From JAQSWP01 sp050185515 (GTDB lineage: Bacteria > Pseudomonadota > Alphaproteobacteria > Reyranellales > JAQSWP01): a DNA stretch of 49,200 bases. Position numbers and translations under genes: made by a program. Below, one piece after another: positions 31,342 to 40,777 of the stretch. The DNA is taken from positions 1 to 49,200 of the forward strand of contig JBFWZG010000003.1 in NCBI GenBank assembly GCA_050185515.1, read 5' to 3'. How positions within the stretch are numbered: position 1 is the first letter of the stretch; every line of letters starts with the position of its first letter. The notes below the pieces were generated by a model that saw only the letters and a program-made list of their open reading frames with translations, searched no databases and had not been told where the DNA came from.

Positions 31342-31404
31342 TTCACGCTCCAGTCCAGTTCGCCGCGCGCGCGGCGCTTCCAATCCTGCATTACCACGTT
31401 CCGC

Positions 31405-32163
31405 TCAATCCTCGGAAACGTCGAGCTGGTCGACCCAGATCTTCTGCCCGCTGCTCTTGTGACGGAAGCCCTCGATCGAGACGATCGCATAGGGTTGCAG
31501 AAGGTCGACATCAAAACCGCCCCTGGTCAGCACCTCGCGCGAGGGCAGGAAGGCGCAATTCTCCTCATCCAGCACGCGGAAGATCACCAGCGTGTGGTCG
31601 GCCTTGAAATCGACCCGCACGATCGGCCCGCCGGCCGACAGGCCTTTGGTCGTGTCGTAGGCATCGAGCGGTTCGAACGCGATCTCGTTGCACGCCTTGA
31701 TCCTGGCGGGGTCCATGCCGAAGCTCTGGCTGAGATACTTCCACTTGCCGTCTTCCCGGACGAACTGCAGGGTCAGTTCGGACGAAATGACCGTGCCGGG
31801 CGGCGGCGCCGCCGGATCCTTCAAGCCCTTGGGCACGATCTTGGCGGCGGCGCCGACCAGAACGGCCTTGTTGCCGTCGGCGGACAGGCGGCTGTAAGTG
31901 ATCTCGATCGAGTCCGGGGTCATCAGCGTCGACATTTCCATGAACGCCTTGCGGTCTTCCGCCGTCTTGAGCTGCCTCTTGAACTGGGCACGCGCCTCGG
32001 CCGGGCGCTGGGCCACCGCCTTGTCGTACTGGCCCTTGGCGACGGTGGCGTTGAAGGCGTCGTAGACGGCCAGCAGTTCCTTCTGCAACGCCGGATCGAT
32101 GGGGGCCGCCAGCGACGCACCGGCCACCAGCAGCATCGTCAGCGACAGCAGAAGTGTGCGCAT
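31405..32163 (-). CDS. Secreted protein of unknown function inserted in the gat operon
   Basis: This 252-residue protein starts at 32163 (MRTLLLSLTMLLVAGASLAA), a clear Sec signal peptide cleaved near APID. The mature part has a helical Lys/Arg/Ala-rich segment (QRPAEARAQFKRQLKTAEDR) and beta-rich stretches (SSELTLQFVREDGKWKYLSQ) of the kind found in small NTF2-like or lumazine-binding-like folds. I do not recognise a family. It lies 28 bp after gatA and 63 bp before gatB in the same orientation, an odd site for a periplasmic protein. Confidence 0.75.
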   Translation of the reverse strand: MRTLLLSLTMLLVAGASLAAPIDPALQKELLAVYDAFNATVAKGQYDKAVAQRPAEARAQFKRQLKTAEDRKAFMEMSTLMTPDSIEITYSRLSADGNKAVLVGAAAKIVPKGLKDPAAPPPGTVISSELTLQFVREDGKWKYLSQSFGMDPARIKACNEIAFEPLDAYDTTKGLSAGGPIVRVDFKADHTLVIFRVLDEENCAFLPSREVLTRGGFDVDLLQPYAIVSIEGFRHKSSGQKIWVDQLDVSED

Positions 32164-32191
32164 GCCAGCCTCCAAGGCGGCGAGGAGCCGC

Positions 32192-33661
32192 TCAGTACCC
32201 CGCGGGCTTCAGCGACAGGCCTGCAGCCTTCTCCAGAGCCGCGCCGACGGCAAACACGGTTTCCTCGTCGAAGGCGCGCCCAACCACCTGCAGCCCCAGA
32301 GGAAGCCCGCCGGCATCCACCCCGGTCGGCACTGAAATGCCCGGCAGGCCGGCCAGCGAGGTCGGCACGGTGAACACGTCGTTGAGATACATGGTCACCG
32401 GATCGTCCATCTTTTCGCCCATGGCGAAGGCGGCGGACGGCGCGGTCGGCGTCAGGATGGAGTCGCATCTCTCGAACGCCTCGGTGAAGTCGCGCGCGAT
32501 CAGCGCCCGCACCTGCTGCGCCTTCTTGTAGTAGGCGTCGTAGTAGCCAGCGGACAGCACGTAGGTGCCGATCAGGATGCGTCGCCGGGTCTCCTTGCCG
32601 AAGCCCTCGCCGCGCGTGTTTTCGTACATCTCGATCAGGTCCTTGCCGGGCACGCGCAGACCGAAGCGCACCCCGTCGTAGCGCGCCAGGTTCGAGGAGC
32701 ATTCGGCCGGCGCCACGATGTAATAGGTCGGCAGGGCGTACTTCGTATGCGGCAGGCTGATCTCGACCGGCTCGGCGCCGGCGTCGCGGATCATGGCGAT
32801 GCCGCGTTCCCACAGCGTCTCGATTTCGGGCGCCATGCCGTCGACGCGATATTCTTTCGGGATGCCGATCTTCAGGCCCTTGATCGGACGGGCGCAGGCG
32901 GCGGTGAAGTCGGGCACGGCGATCGGCGCCGACGTCGAATCCTTCGGATCGTGGCCCGACATGACCTGCAGCATCAAGGCCGCGTCGGCGACATTCCGCG
33001 TGATCGGGCCGGCCTGGTCGAGCGACGAGGCGAAGGCGATGATGCCCCAGCGCGAGCAGCGGCCGTAGGTCGGCTTCATGCCGACCAGGCCGCAGAAGGC
33101 GGCGGGCTGGCGGATCGAGCCGCCGGTATCGGTGCCGGTGGCGCCCGGTGCCAGGCGCGCCGCGACGGCCGAGGCCGAGCCGCCGGACGAGCCGCCCGGC
33201 ACCAGCTTGCGGTTGTCGCCCTGGCGCTTCCAGGGATTCTCGACCGCGCCGTAGTAGCTGGTCATGTTCGACGAGCCCATGGCGAACTCGTCGAGATTGG
33301 TCTTGCCCAGCATCACCGCGCCGGCCTGCCACAGCTTCGACGATACGGTCGATTCGTAGGTCGGCTTGAAGCCGTCGAGAATGTGAGAGGCAGCGGTGGT
33401 CAGCACGCCCTCGGTGCAGAAGAGATCCTTGATCGCCAGCGGCACGCCTTCCAGCGGACCGGCCGTGCCGCTTTTGCGACGCGCATCGGAAGCCCTGGCC
33501 ATCTCGCGCGCCCGTTCGGGCGTTTCGGTGATGTAGGCATTGAGCGAACGATGGGCCTCCATCGCCGCCAGATGGGCATCCGCGAGTTCGACCGCCGACA
33601 GCGTGCCCTTGGCGAGTGCTGCCGTCATCTCGACGATGGTCAGATCGGTTGGCTTGGACAT
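32192..33661 (-). CDS. gatA: Asp-tRNA(Asn)/Glu-tRNA(Gln) amidotransferase subunit A
   Basis: This 489-residue amidase-signature enzyme starts at 33661, 4 bp after the gatC stop. The catalytic triad is visible: Lys in PLAIKDLF, the cis-Ser in GGSSGGSASAVAA and the nucleophile Ser in GTDTGGSIRQPAAF. GatA hydrolyses glutamine and channels ammonia to GatB for amidation of misacylated tRNA. Full length for the family. Confidence 0.97.
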   Translation of the reverse strand: MSKPTDLTIVEMTAALAKGTLSAVELADAHLAAMEAHRSLNAYITETPERAREMARASDARRKSGTAGPLEGVPLAIKDLFCTEGVLTTAASHILDGFKPTYESTVSSKLWQAGAVMLGKTNLDEFAMGSSNMTSYYGAVENPWKRQGDNRKLVPGGSSGGSASAVAARLAPGATGTDTGGSIRQPAAFCGLVGMKPTYGRCSRWGIIAFASSLDQAGPITRNVADAALMLQVMSGHDPKDSTSAPIAVPDFTAACARPIKGLKIGIPKEYRVDGMAPEIETLWERGIAMIRDAGAEPVEISLPHTKYALPTYYIVAPAECSSNLARYDGVRFGLRVPGKDLIEMYENTRGEGFGKETRRRILIGTYVLSAGYYDAYYKKAQQVRALIARDFTEAFERCDSILTPTAPSAAFAMGEKMDDPVTMYLNDVFTVPTSLAGLPGISVPTGVDAGGLPLGLQVVGRAFDEETVFAVGAALEKAAGLSLKPAGY

Positions 33662-33665
33662 GGGA

Positions 33666-33983
33666 CTACTCGACCACCTTGGGAACCACGAAGAAGCCGC
33701 CGGCATTCGCGTCGTTGGGCTCGAGCAGCGTCGCGCCGCCGGGGGCGTTGGCCAGCACCCGCGCCGCCTGGCCGCCGTCGCTGACGACGTCCTCGCGCAT
33801 CGGCAGCGAGAGGTCGGCGACGCTGGTCATCGGCTCGATGGCGCTGGTATCGACGCTGTTGAGCTGTTCGATCCAGTCCATGATGCCGGACAGCTCGCCC
33901 GCCAGCCCGTCGAGCTCGGCGTCCGGCACTTTCAGCCGCGCCAGCCGCGCGATGCGCGCAACCGTCTGCTTGTCCAGCGACAT
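33666..33983 (-). CDS. gatC: Asp-tRNA(Asn)/Glu-tRNA(Gln) amidotransferase subunit C
   Basis: This 105-residue GatC starts at 33983 after AAGGATT. It has the typical helical start (QTVARIARLARLKVPDAELD), MDWIEQLNSVDTS and the C-terminal ending GGFFVVPKVVE, which wraps the GatA-GatB interface. It is the first gene of the gat unit. The upstream intergenic region is shared with a divergent secreted-protein gene. Confidence 0.95.
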   Translation of the reverse strand: MSLDKQTVARIARLARLKVPDAELDGLAGELSGIMDWIEQLNSVDTSAIEPMTSVADLSLPMREDVVSDGGQAARVLANAPGGATLLEPNDANAGGFFVVPKVVE

Positions 33984-34141
33984 GGATAATCCTTCCCAGG
34001 GCCGTTTTGAAGGCGCGCACCGTATCACCGGCCCCCGACCCACGCAACGGCATCGCGGTCGCGGCAGGCCCCGCGAAGCCTTGGATTTCCGCGATTTTTC
34101 TTGTGCCTGGGAAGGGCAGCGCCTATCGTCGCCGGCATCCC

Positions 34142-34816
34142 ATGCGACTGTTCTTCGCCCTGGCGGCAATGGCCGTCCCGTTCCTGGCGACCGGCCTTTT
34201 CGCCGTCGATCCGGCGCGCGCCGCCCCCGCGATCGCCTGCCGGCAACTCAATGCCGGAATGACCGACAGCCAGCGCCCGCGCGTCGACGAATGGATGCGC
34301 CGGCAGCGGCCGGGCGGCGACTTCAGCATCGATCATAGCTGCGACGTCGACGGCAAGCGGGCGATCGTGTCGGTGTCCGACTACAACGGCCTCGACAGCG
34401 CGGTCTATGTCGCCGAGTTCGGCGAGAACGCGCTGCGCATGCGGAAGCTGGTCGACGGCGCGGTCGAAACGCCGGTGCTGTTCACGCTGCCCGGCGGCAA
34501 GCGCGCTCTGGTGTTCGTATCGCAACGTCCCGATCGCGGCCTGCTGCTGCGCGCCTTCAAGGCGGTGGGACTGGACGGCGGCAATCCCGCCACGCTGTTC
34601 CAGGCGCATTACGATCCACGCCGCGGCGGCTGCCAGACGACGCCGTCGGTGCCCTCGGTGCTGATCGCCGTCGCCGCCCGTCCCGGCGACGCGAACAAGG
34701 ACGGCAATCCTGATCTGATCCTCGACCGCGAGATCGAGGATTGCGCCACCGGCAAGACGGATCGGCGCGAACTGGTTTTCCTCGCCACGCCGGACGGATT
34801 CCGGCCGCGGCCCTGA
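34142..34816 (+). CDS. Secreted hypothetical protein
   Basis: This 224-residue protein starts at 34142 (MRLFFALAAMAVPFLATGLF), a Sec signal peptide cleaved near ARAAP. The mature part has four or more cysteines (CRQLNAG, HSCDVDG, GGCQTT, EDCATG), compatible with periplasmic disulphides, and a DANKDGNPDLIL segment that resembles a calcium-binding DxNxDGxxD loop of FG-GAP/VCBS or dockerin-like repeats. No family is recognised. It is divergent from gatC and 16 bp upstream of ruvX. Confidence 0.75.
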   Translation: MRLFFALAAMAVPFLATGLFAVDPARAAPAIACRQLNAGMTDSQRPRVDEWMRRQRPGGDFSIDHSCDVDGKRAIVSVSDYNGLDSAVYVAEFGENALRMRKLVDGAVETPVLFTLPGGKRALVFVSQRPDRGLLLRAFKAVGLDGGNPATLFQAHYDPRRGGCQTTPSVPSVLIAVAARPGDANKDGNPDLILDREIEDCATGKTDRRELVFLATPDGFRPRP

Positions 34817-34832
34817 GCGGGGCGCCATCGCC

Positions 34833-35309
34833 ATGCCGGTCATCGACCTCGCCGAACTGCCGCAGGTGCTGCGCACCGGCCAGCGTCTGGCAGGCCTCGA
34901 CGTCGGCACCAAGACCATAGGCGTCGCGCTGTCGGACGTCATGCGCACCCTGGCGACGCCGCTCGAGACCATCCGTCGCGGCAAGTTCGCTGCCGACGCC
35001 GACCGGCTCTTCGCGCTGGCGGCGCAGTACGACGTCGGAGCCTTCATCGTCGGCCTGCCGCTGGCGATGGACGGCAGCGAGGGGCCGCGCTGCCAGTCGG
35101 TGCGCCAGTTCGCCGCCAATCTGCTCGAGCGGCGCGACATGCCGCTGGCCTTCCAGGACGAGCGCCTGTCGACCGCCGCCGTCGAACGTGTGCTGATCGA
35201 CGATCTCGACATGTCGCGCAAGCGGCGCGGCGAAGTCGTCGATCGGGCCGCCGCCGCCTATATTCTGCAGGGTGCGCTCGACCGGCTGGCGAATCTGGGC
35301 CGGCCGTGA
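34833..35309 (+). CDS. ruvX: Putative pre-16S rRNA nuclease / Holliday junction resolvase-like YqgF
   Basis: This 158-residue RNase H-like protein has GLDVGTKTIGVALSD at about 21-35 (first catalytic Asp), GLPLAMDGSEG at about 74, and FQDERLSTAAVERVL at about 108 (catalytic Glu), with a terminal Asp in VVDRAAAAYILQ. YqgF/RuvX family members trim 16S rRNA precursors and are related to Holliday junction resolvases. A following GTG start overlaps its stop, indicating translational coupling to the transporter gene. Confidence 0.94.
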   Translation: MPVIDLAELPQVLRTGQRLAGLDVGTKTIGVALSDVMRTLATPLETIRRGKFAADADRLFALAAQYDVGAFIVGLPLAMDGSEGPRCQSVRQFAANLLERRDMPLAFQDERLSTAAVERVLIDDLDMSRKRRGEVVDRAAAAYILQGALDRLANLGRP

Positions 35310-36229
35310 GCGCCGTCATCGCCGCGCTGCTGCCGATCTTCCTGCTGATCGCCGGCGGCTGGGCCCTGCAACGTCTGCGCTTTCCCGGCGGCGAATTCTG
35401 GCCGCTGGCCGAGCGCTTCATGTATTTTTTCCTGTTTCCCGCCCTGCTGGTGAAGGAAACGGCCAGCGCCAGAATCGGCGCCTACGAGCCGCTGGTGCTG
35501 ATCGCCACTCTGCTGTCGGCGCTGGCGGCCATGACCGCGCTCACCCTGCTGCTGCGGCCGGCGACCCGCATGGACGGGCCGTCGTTCACGTCCTTCTATC
35601 AGGGCTCGCTGCGCTTCAATTCCTATGTCGGGCTGGCTGCGGCCCTGGCCCTCTATGGCGGCCCGGGGATCGGCCTGTTCGCGGTGGCGATCGCCGTCTG
35701 CGTACCGACGCTCAACGTTCTGTGCGTCGCCATGCTGATCCGCTTCGGCACGGCGAACCAGACGGCCAAACTGAGCCTCGCCGGTCAGCTGCAGCTGATC
35801 GCAAGCAATCCGCTGATCCTTGCCTGTCTGTTCGGCATCGCCTTAAACCTCGCGGGCATCGAGTTGCCGGCGGCGGTCAACACGGTCGCCGACATTCTCG
35901 GCAAGGCATCGATCGCGCTGGGGCTGCTCGCGGTGGGGGCCGCCCTCGACCTCGGCATGCTGCGACGCGCGCGCTGGCCGGTGCTGGGAATGAGCGCCCT
36001 CAAGCTGCTGGTTTTCCCTGCCGTGATGGCCGGTTTCGCCGCCCTGTACGGGCTGGAAGGGCTGGGGCTGTCGGTCGTGGTGCTGTGGGCCACCTTGCCG
36101 ACCTCGGCCGCCTCCTACGTGCTGGCGCGACAGCTGGGCGGCGACGCGCCGCTAATGGCGGCGGGCATTACCGCCACGACGATCCTCGCGGCCGTGACGA
36201 TGCCGCTGATGCTGGGATTGCTGGCCTGA
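35306..36229 (+). CDS. AEC-family (auxin efflux carrier-like) transporter
   Basis: This 307-residue integral membrane protein starts at a GTG overlapping the ruvX stop (GTGA). It has about ten hydrophobic helices in two five-helix halves, with conserved polar breaks (NSYVGLAAALALYG, FGIALNLAGIELPAAVNTVA, LWATLPTSAASYVLARQLGG) typical of the AEC/malate permease family. It probably exports or imports a small organic anion; the substrate is unknown. It converges on the S41 protease gene with a 4-bp gap. Confidence 0.92.
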   Translation: MSAVIAALLPIFLLIAGGWALQRLRFPGGEFWPLAERFMYFFLFPALLVKETASARIGAYEPLVLIATLLSALAAMTALTLLLRPATRMDGPSFTSFYQGSLRFNSYVGLAAALALYGGPGIGLFAVAIAVCVPTLNVLCVAMLIRFGTANQTAKLSLAGQLQLIASNPLILACLFGIALNLAGIELPAAVNTVADILGKASIALGLLAVGAALDLGMLRRARWPVLGMSALKLLVFPAVMAGFAALYGLEGLGLSVVVLWATLPTSAASYVLARQLGGDAPLMAAGITATTILAAVTMPLMLGLLA

Positions 36230-36233
36230 GCGG

Positions 36234-37877
36234 TCAGTTGGCGCGCTGCGCCAGCGCCGCCACGGTCTCGCCAATGGCGCGCTGATAGAGCGAGCGATCA
36301 TGCAGCATGCGGATGGCGACCCGCGTGTCCTTCTCGCTTTCGCTGTCCGACGGCTTGCAGGTCTCGCGCAGCCGCGTCAGCCGCTCGGTCGGCGGCCGGC
36401 GATTCGCGTGCCACAGCGCGATCACTTCCGTCATGCGCCGCGTGCGTTCGGCGAACTGTGCGCCAAGGTTGTCGTCGTCGCCCGCAACGTCGGCCGTGCA
36501 TACCGTGGGCATAACGCCGATCTCGTGCCAGGAGTAGCCGGACGGCGCGTAGAGGCGCGACCAGGTCAGCGTCAGTTCGCCCTCGTTGGGCAGGCGCACG
36601 ACAGTTTGCACCGACCCCTTGCCGTAGGAGTTGGTGCCGATGACGACGGCGCGGCCCCGATCCTGCAGCGCCGCCGCGACGATCTCGGCGGCCGACGCCG
36701 AACGGCCGTTGATCAGAATGATCATCGGCACCTTGCTGGCGATGGAGCCGCCGCCGGAGCGATAGACATGACCGCTGTCGGGATGCCGCCCGCGCGTCGA
36801 TGTCACCACCCCGTCCTCGAGAAAGAGATCGGCCACGGAAATCGCCTGGTCCAGCAATCCGCCCGGGTTGTTGCGCAGATCGAGCACGATGCCCGCCATG
36901 TTCTCGCCGATCTCCGCCTGTGCCTGCTCGATCGCATCCTGCAGCCGCGCAGTCGTCGCCTGGTTGAAGCCGCTGAGCTTGATCAAAGCGACGTCGCCGT
37001 CGCGGACATAATGGACGGTCGGCGGAATGATGAGCGCGCGCGTGATCCTGGCCGTGTAATCCGAGCCATCGGCCCGCACCACGGACAGCGTGACGGCGGT
37101 ATCGATATCGCCGCGCAGGCGAACGACGATCTCCCGCTCGTCCCATCCATCGGCATTCTCGCCATTGATGCGGGCGATGACGTCGTCGACCTTGAAACCC
37201 GCTTTCGACGCCGGCATGCCGGGGAACACCGACGCGATGCGAACGCGGCCATCGACGCTGCGAATGGAGATGCCAATCCCGCCGGCGCCTTCACGACTGA
37301 AGCGCGCGTCGGACGCGGAGATCGGGTCGGAATACCGCGAATGCTTGTCGAGCGGCACCAGCGCCCCTTCCATCACCGCCTTGAGCACGCGATCGCTCTG
37401 GTAGGCCTGCAGCACGGTCGAGGTGCCGAACGAAGCCGTCACCGCCTGCGCCGTCAGCCGGGCCCAACCACGAACATCGTCCGCCCCCGGCGAATCCCAG
37501 GCGCCCAGTTGCTTGTCGCCCAGACGCACGGCGATCCGCGAACTGGGCAGTTCATCGATCTCGATGGCAGGATCGAGATTGCTCATGCCGCGCAGAGCGA
37601 AGAGGGAAAGCGTGCGGGTTTCGACCGGATCGATATAGCGGCTGGCGATCAGGGAGTAACCGGATGTGACCACCCGCTCGACGCCGCCGGGCCGGCTGGC
37701 GACGTTTCCGACGTCGGCGCCGCCGGTGACGCAGGAACCGAGCGGCAGCAGCAAAGCCAATCCGACGATACCGTAACGCACCGGCGAGCGCTGGAATACC
37801 GTGTGGAATGAAGCTCTTAGGTCGGAGAGGTACAAGGTCGGGAAAATCCTCGAAAACGGAACTCTCGACCGCAACAT
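36234..37877 (-). CDS. S41-family carboxy-terminal processing protease, lipoprotein-like
   Basis: The protein has a lipobox-like signal (GIVGLALLLPLGSCVTGG), a PDZ domain (GIGISIRSVDGRVRIASVFP then ASKAGFKVDDVIARINGENA) and the S41 peptidase core with Ser in NGRSASAAEIVAAALQDRG and Lys in NSYGKGSVQTVVRLPNEG, the Ser/Lys dyad of CTPs. It should be a periplasmic, membrane-tethered protease. The start is uncertain: 37877 or 37883 gives a long pre-signal leader, while GTG 37781 (VRYGIVG) would give a tidy lipoprotein signal; none has a good ribosome binding site. Confidence 0.88.
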   Translation of the reverse strand: MLRSRVPFSRIFPTLYLSDLRASFHTVFQRSPVRYGIVGLALLLPLGSCVTGGADVGNVASRPGGVERVVTSGYSLIASRYIDPVETRTLSLFALRGMSNLDPAIEIDELPSSRIAVRLGDKQLGAWDSPGADDVRGWARLTAQAVTASFGTSTVLQAYQSDRVLKAVMEGALVPLDKHSRYSDPISASDARFSREGAGGIGISIRSVDGRVRIASVFPGMPASKAGFKVDDVIARINGENADGWDEREIVVRLRGDIDTAVTLSVVRADGSDYTARITRALIIPPTVHYVRDGDVALIKLSGFNQATTARLQDAIEQAQAEIGENMAGIVLDLRNNPGGLLDQAISVADLFLEDGVVTSTRGRHPDSGHVYRSGGGSIASKVPMIILINGRSASAAEIVAAALQDRGRAVVIGTNSYGKGSVQTVVRLPNEGELTLTWSRLYAPSGYSWHEIGVMPTVCTADVAGDDDNLGAQFAERTRRMTEVIALWHANRRPPTERLTRLRETCKPSDSESEKDTRVAIRMLHDRSLYQRAIGETVAALAQRAN

Positions 37878-37920
37878 TAGCATATTCGCTGCGTCGCAAT
37901 ACAGCCCGGCTTGAGGGAAC

Positions 37921-38343
37921 TCAGTGCATTTCCGTCGGTTTTGCGTTGAGGCCCCACTGCAGGCCAATCACCGCCCCTTTGATTCGCGGTAGCAGGAGAA
38001 GGCTGAGGCCCAATGTGGCGGGAAGCCAGAGCGCGGCATGCACCCAGAGATCTGGAAACCAACGCTGCTCGACGATCAGCATTGCCGGAACGATGAGATG
38101 CCCGACCACGAAGATCGTGAAATAGGCTGGCGCGTCGTCGGCGCGGAACGGCTCGAAAGCCTGTCCGCAGGAACGGCAATCGGAGGCCATTTTCACATAG
38201 GCGGTGAAGAGGTGCCGCTCGCCGCAATTGGGACACCGACCGCGCCATCCGAGGAGCGCGGCGGCCAGCCATGACCGGCCGCCAAGGCGAAGTTGCTCGG
38301 TTTCGGTCGCCGGAGCCACCGTGGTTTCCGTCTGCATGCTCAT
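37921..38343 (-). CDS. DUF983 family membrane protein
   Basis: This 140-residue protein has two CxxC pairs (RCPNCGERHLF and DCRSCGQAFEPF), a probable zinc ribbon, followed by two membrane helices (YFTIFVVGHLIVPAMLIVEQ and ALWLPATLGLSLLLLPRIKG). This is the DUF983 signature, near-universal in Alphaproteobacteria and often adjacent to rnr; no function is established. The start may be 38343 or the next ATG at 38337. It follows rnr by 68 bp. Confidence 0.92.
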   Translation of the reverse strand: MSMQTETTVAPATETEQLRLGGRSWLAAALLGWRGRCPNCGERHLFTAYVKMASDCRSCGQAFEPFRADDAPAYFTIFVVGHLIVPAMLIVEQRWFPDLWVHAALWLPATLGLSLLLLPRIKGAVIGLQWGLNAKPTEMH

Positions 38344-38411
38344 GCCGCTTATTTAAGCTACCTGAGCCCTCCTGACGACCGATCCGGCACTGCCATGTTG
38401 CCGCAGGCGAC

Positions 38412-40748
38412 CTACCGGCGCGTTCGCGGGCCGGGCTTGCCCTTGCGCCGGGACGGAGACTTTACGGCTCGGGTTTTCCTGCCGGCGTTAGAAGGCTTAC
38501 GCCCGGAACGTCCGGCCGGCAGCGACTGCCCGATGCTTTCGACAACGGCCTCGAGTTCGAAGACCAGCCCGCCCGTGATGGGTTCGGCCTCGGCCAGCCG
38601 GACCCGCACCTTGTCGCCCAGGAAGTAGGACGTGCCGGTGCTGCGCCCGATCAGGCAGTGGCGCCGCTCGTCATGCTCGAAATACTCGCGACCCAGCGAA
38701 CTGATCGGCACCAACCCGTCGGCGCCGGTTTCGTCGAGCGTGACGAACATGCCAAACCGCGTGACGCCGTTGACGCGTCCCAGGAAGCTGGCGCCGACCC
38801 GATCGGCCAGGAACAGCGCCACGTAGCGGTCATTGGCGTCGCGTTCGGCTGCGATGGCCCGCCGCTCGAGGCCCGAAATCGCCACGCCCAGTTCGGGAAA
38901 ACCTTCCCCGGCCTCTCGGGGCAGACCGCCTTCACCCATGCCGAAGCCGGCGATAAGGGCGCGGTGGACCAGCAGGTCGGCATAGCGGCGGATCGGCGAG
39001 GTAAAATGGGCGTAACGCTGCAGCGCCAGTCCGAAATGGCCAAGATTGTCGGGGCTGTAGACGGCCTGGGACTGGCTGCGCAGGATCATCTCATTGACCA
39101 TGCGCGCCTGCGGCGTGCCGGCGATGCGGCCCAGCACGCCGTTGAAATCGGCCGGTCGCACCTGCCTGCCGCCGGCGAACGGCACGTCGAGCGTACCGAG
39201 AAACTCCCGCAGCGCCTCGATCTTCAGCGGATCGGGCGGCTCGTGCACCCGGTACATGCAGGGCATGCGCCGACTTTCGAGCGCCTGCGCCGCCGCGACG
39301 TTGGCGCAGATCATGAATTCCTCGATCAGCTTGTGGCTGTCGAGGCGTTCGCGCGGCGCGATGTCGACGATGCGGCCCTGCTCGTCGATCACGGTCTTGC
39401 GTTCGGGCAGGTCGAGATCGATGGCCCCGCGCTTCTCGCGCGCCGCCAGCAGCGCGCGATAGGCGCCATAAAGAGGCCGGATCACCGGCTCGAGCAGCGG
39501 CGCGGTTGTTTCGTCGGACGCGCCGTCATGGGCCGCCTGCACCTGCGTATAGGTGAGGCGCGCGGAGGAGTTCATCATCGCGCGCTGGAAGCGATGCGAC
39601 AGCAGCCGCCCGTTGGCATCGATGCGCATGTGCACCGCCAGAACCGGTCTGTCTTCCCGCGGACGGAGCGAGCACCAGCCGTTCGACAGCGCTTCCGGCA
39701 ACATCGGCACGACGCGATCGGGGAAGTAAACCGAATTGCCGCGACGCGCGGCGGAGCGGTCGAGCGCATCGTCGGGCCGCACGTACCAGGCGACGTCCGC
39801 GATGGCGACGATCAGCTTCCAGCCGTTCTTGTTGGCCGGATCGTCGTCCGCTTCGGCGAATACCGCGTCGTCGAAGTCGCGGGCGTCCTCCCCATCTATC
39901 GTCACGAGCGGCACGGACCGCAAATCAATGCGCTCGCCCAACGGCGCCGCCTTGCAGCGCTCGGCCTGGCGCAGCGCCTCGGGCCCGAAATCGACGGGAA
40001 TGTCGTGCGCGGCAATGGCGATCAGGCTGACGGTGCGCGGCTCGTTCATCGAGCCGATACGTTCGAGAATGCGGGCCCTGCCTGCCTTGCCGCGCGCCCC
40101 GCGCGGCCCCAGCGGCTCGACCCAGACGATATCGCCCGGCCTGGCTTCGCCGCGGTCCTCCGGCTCGACCGTGTATTCGTTGCGCGCCCGCTTGTCGGTC
40201 GGGACGATGCGGCCGCGGCCGCCCCACCCGGCCTCCTCGAACACGCCCAGCACCTTGAGCGGCTGGTTGCCGAGGAACCGCACCGCCCGCGCCTCGTAGC
40301 TCCTGCCGCCGACCCGGCGCAGACGCGCCAGAATGCGATCGCCGCGCGCCAGCGCCGGCACACCCTGCCGGTCCGGAGCCACGACGATGTGCGGCAATTC
40401 GGCGCCGTCCTCCCACTGCAGCGGCCGCGCCAGCACTTCGCCGTCGGGATCGAGGCCGGTCACCTGCAGCACGATCATCTCGGGCAAGGCGTCGGGATCA
40501 GCCAGCCGGCGCTTGCGACCGCGGGCCACCGCGCCTTCCGATTCGATTTCCTTCAGCAGGCGCTTGAGAGGAATGCGATCCGCCGCCTCGACGCCGAAGG
40601 CGCGCGCGATCTCGCGCTTGCCGACGGGCGTCGGGCTGTCGTGGATGAACTGCAGCACCTGCTCGCGCGTCGGCAGGCCGCGGGTGGCCGGCTTCGCCGG
40701 GCGCCGGCTGGCGGAACGGGACTGGCGCGGCGGCTTGCTGCGGGGCAC
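38412..40748 (-). CDS. rnr: Ribonuclease R
   Basis: This 778-residue 3'-5' exoribonuclease has an N-terminal winged-helix (PTREQVLQFIHDSPTPVGKR), cold-shock domains, the RNB catalytic core with VTIDGEDARDFDDAVFAE at about 290-308 (metal-binding Asp residues) and YAHFTSPIRRYADLLVHRAL, and a C-terminal S1 domain (FLGRVNGVTRFGMFVTLDET) with a basic tail. It degrades structured RNA and participates in tRNA/rRNA quality control. It follows topA by 29 bp in the same orientation. Confidence 0.97.
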   Translation of the reverse strand: MPRSKPPRQSRSASRRPAKPATRGLPTREQVLQFIHDSPTPVGKREIARAFGVEAADRIPLKRLLKEIESEGAVARGRKRRLADPDALPEMIVLQVTGLDPDGEVLARPLQWEDGAELPHIVVAPDRQGVPALARGDRILARLRRVGGRSYEARAVRFLGNQPLKVLGVFEEAGWGGRGRIVPTDKRARNEYTVEPEDRGEARPGDIVWVEPLGPRGARGKAGRARILERIGSMNEPRTVSLIAIAAHDIPVDFGPEALRQAERCKAAPLGERIDLRSVPLVTIDGEDARDFDDAVFAEADDDPANKNGWKLIVAIADVAWYVRPDDALDRSAARRGNSVYFPDRVVPMLPEALSNGWCSLRPREDRPVLAVHMRIDANGRLLSHRFQRAMMNSSARLTYTQVQAAHDGASDETTAPLLEPVIRPLYGAYRALLAAREKRGAIDLDLPERKTVIDEQGRIVDIAPRERLDSHKLIEEFMICANVAAAQALESRRMPCMYRVHEPPDPLKIEALREFLGTLDVPFAGGRQVRPADFNGVLGRIAGTPQARMVNEMILRSQSQAVYSPDNLGHFGLALQRYAHFTSPIRRYADLLVHRALIAGFGMGEGGLPREAGEGFPELGVAISGLERRAIAAERDANDRYVALFLADRVGASFLGRVNGVTRFGMFVTLDETGADGLVPISSLGREYFEHDERRHCLIGRSTGTSYFLGDKVRVRLAEAEPITGGLVFELEAVVESIGQSLPAGRSGRKPSNAGRKTRAVKSPSRRKGKPGPRTRR

Positions 40749-40777
40749 GGGGCTATGTCGCGACAGCGAGGCGACGC

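Noticed and set aside
30517..32373. Long plus-strand frame opposite gatB and the secreted protein
   Set aside because: Antisense shadow of conserved minus-strand genes. The same applies to 41096-43810 opposite topA, 38658-41108 opposite rnr and 14578-15894 opposite the kinase.
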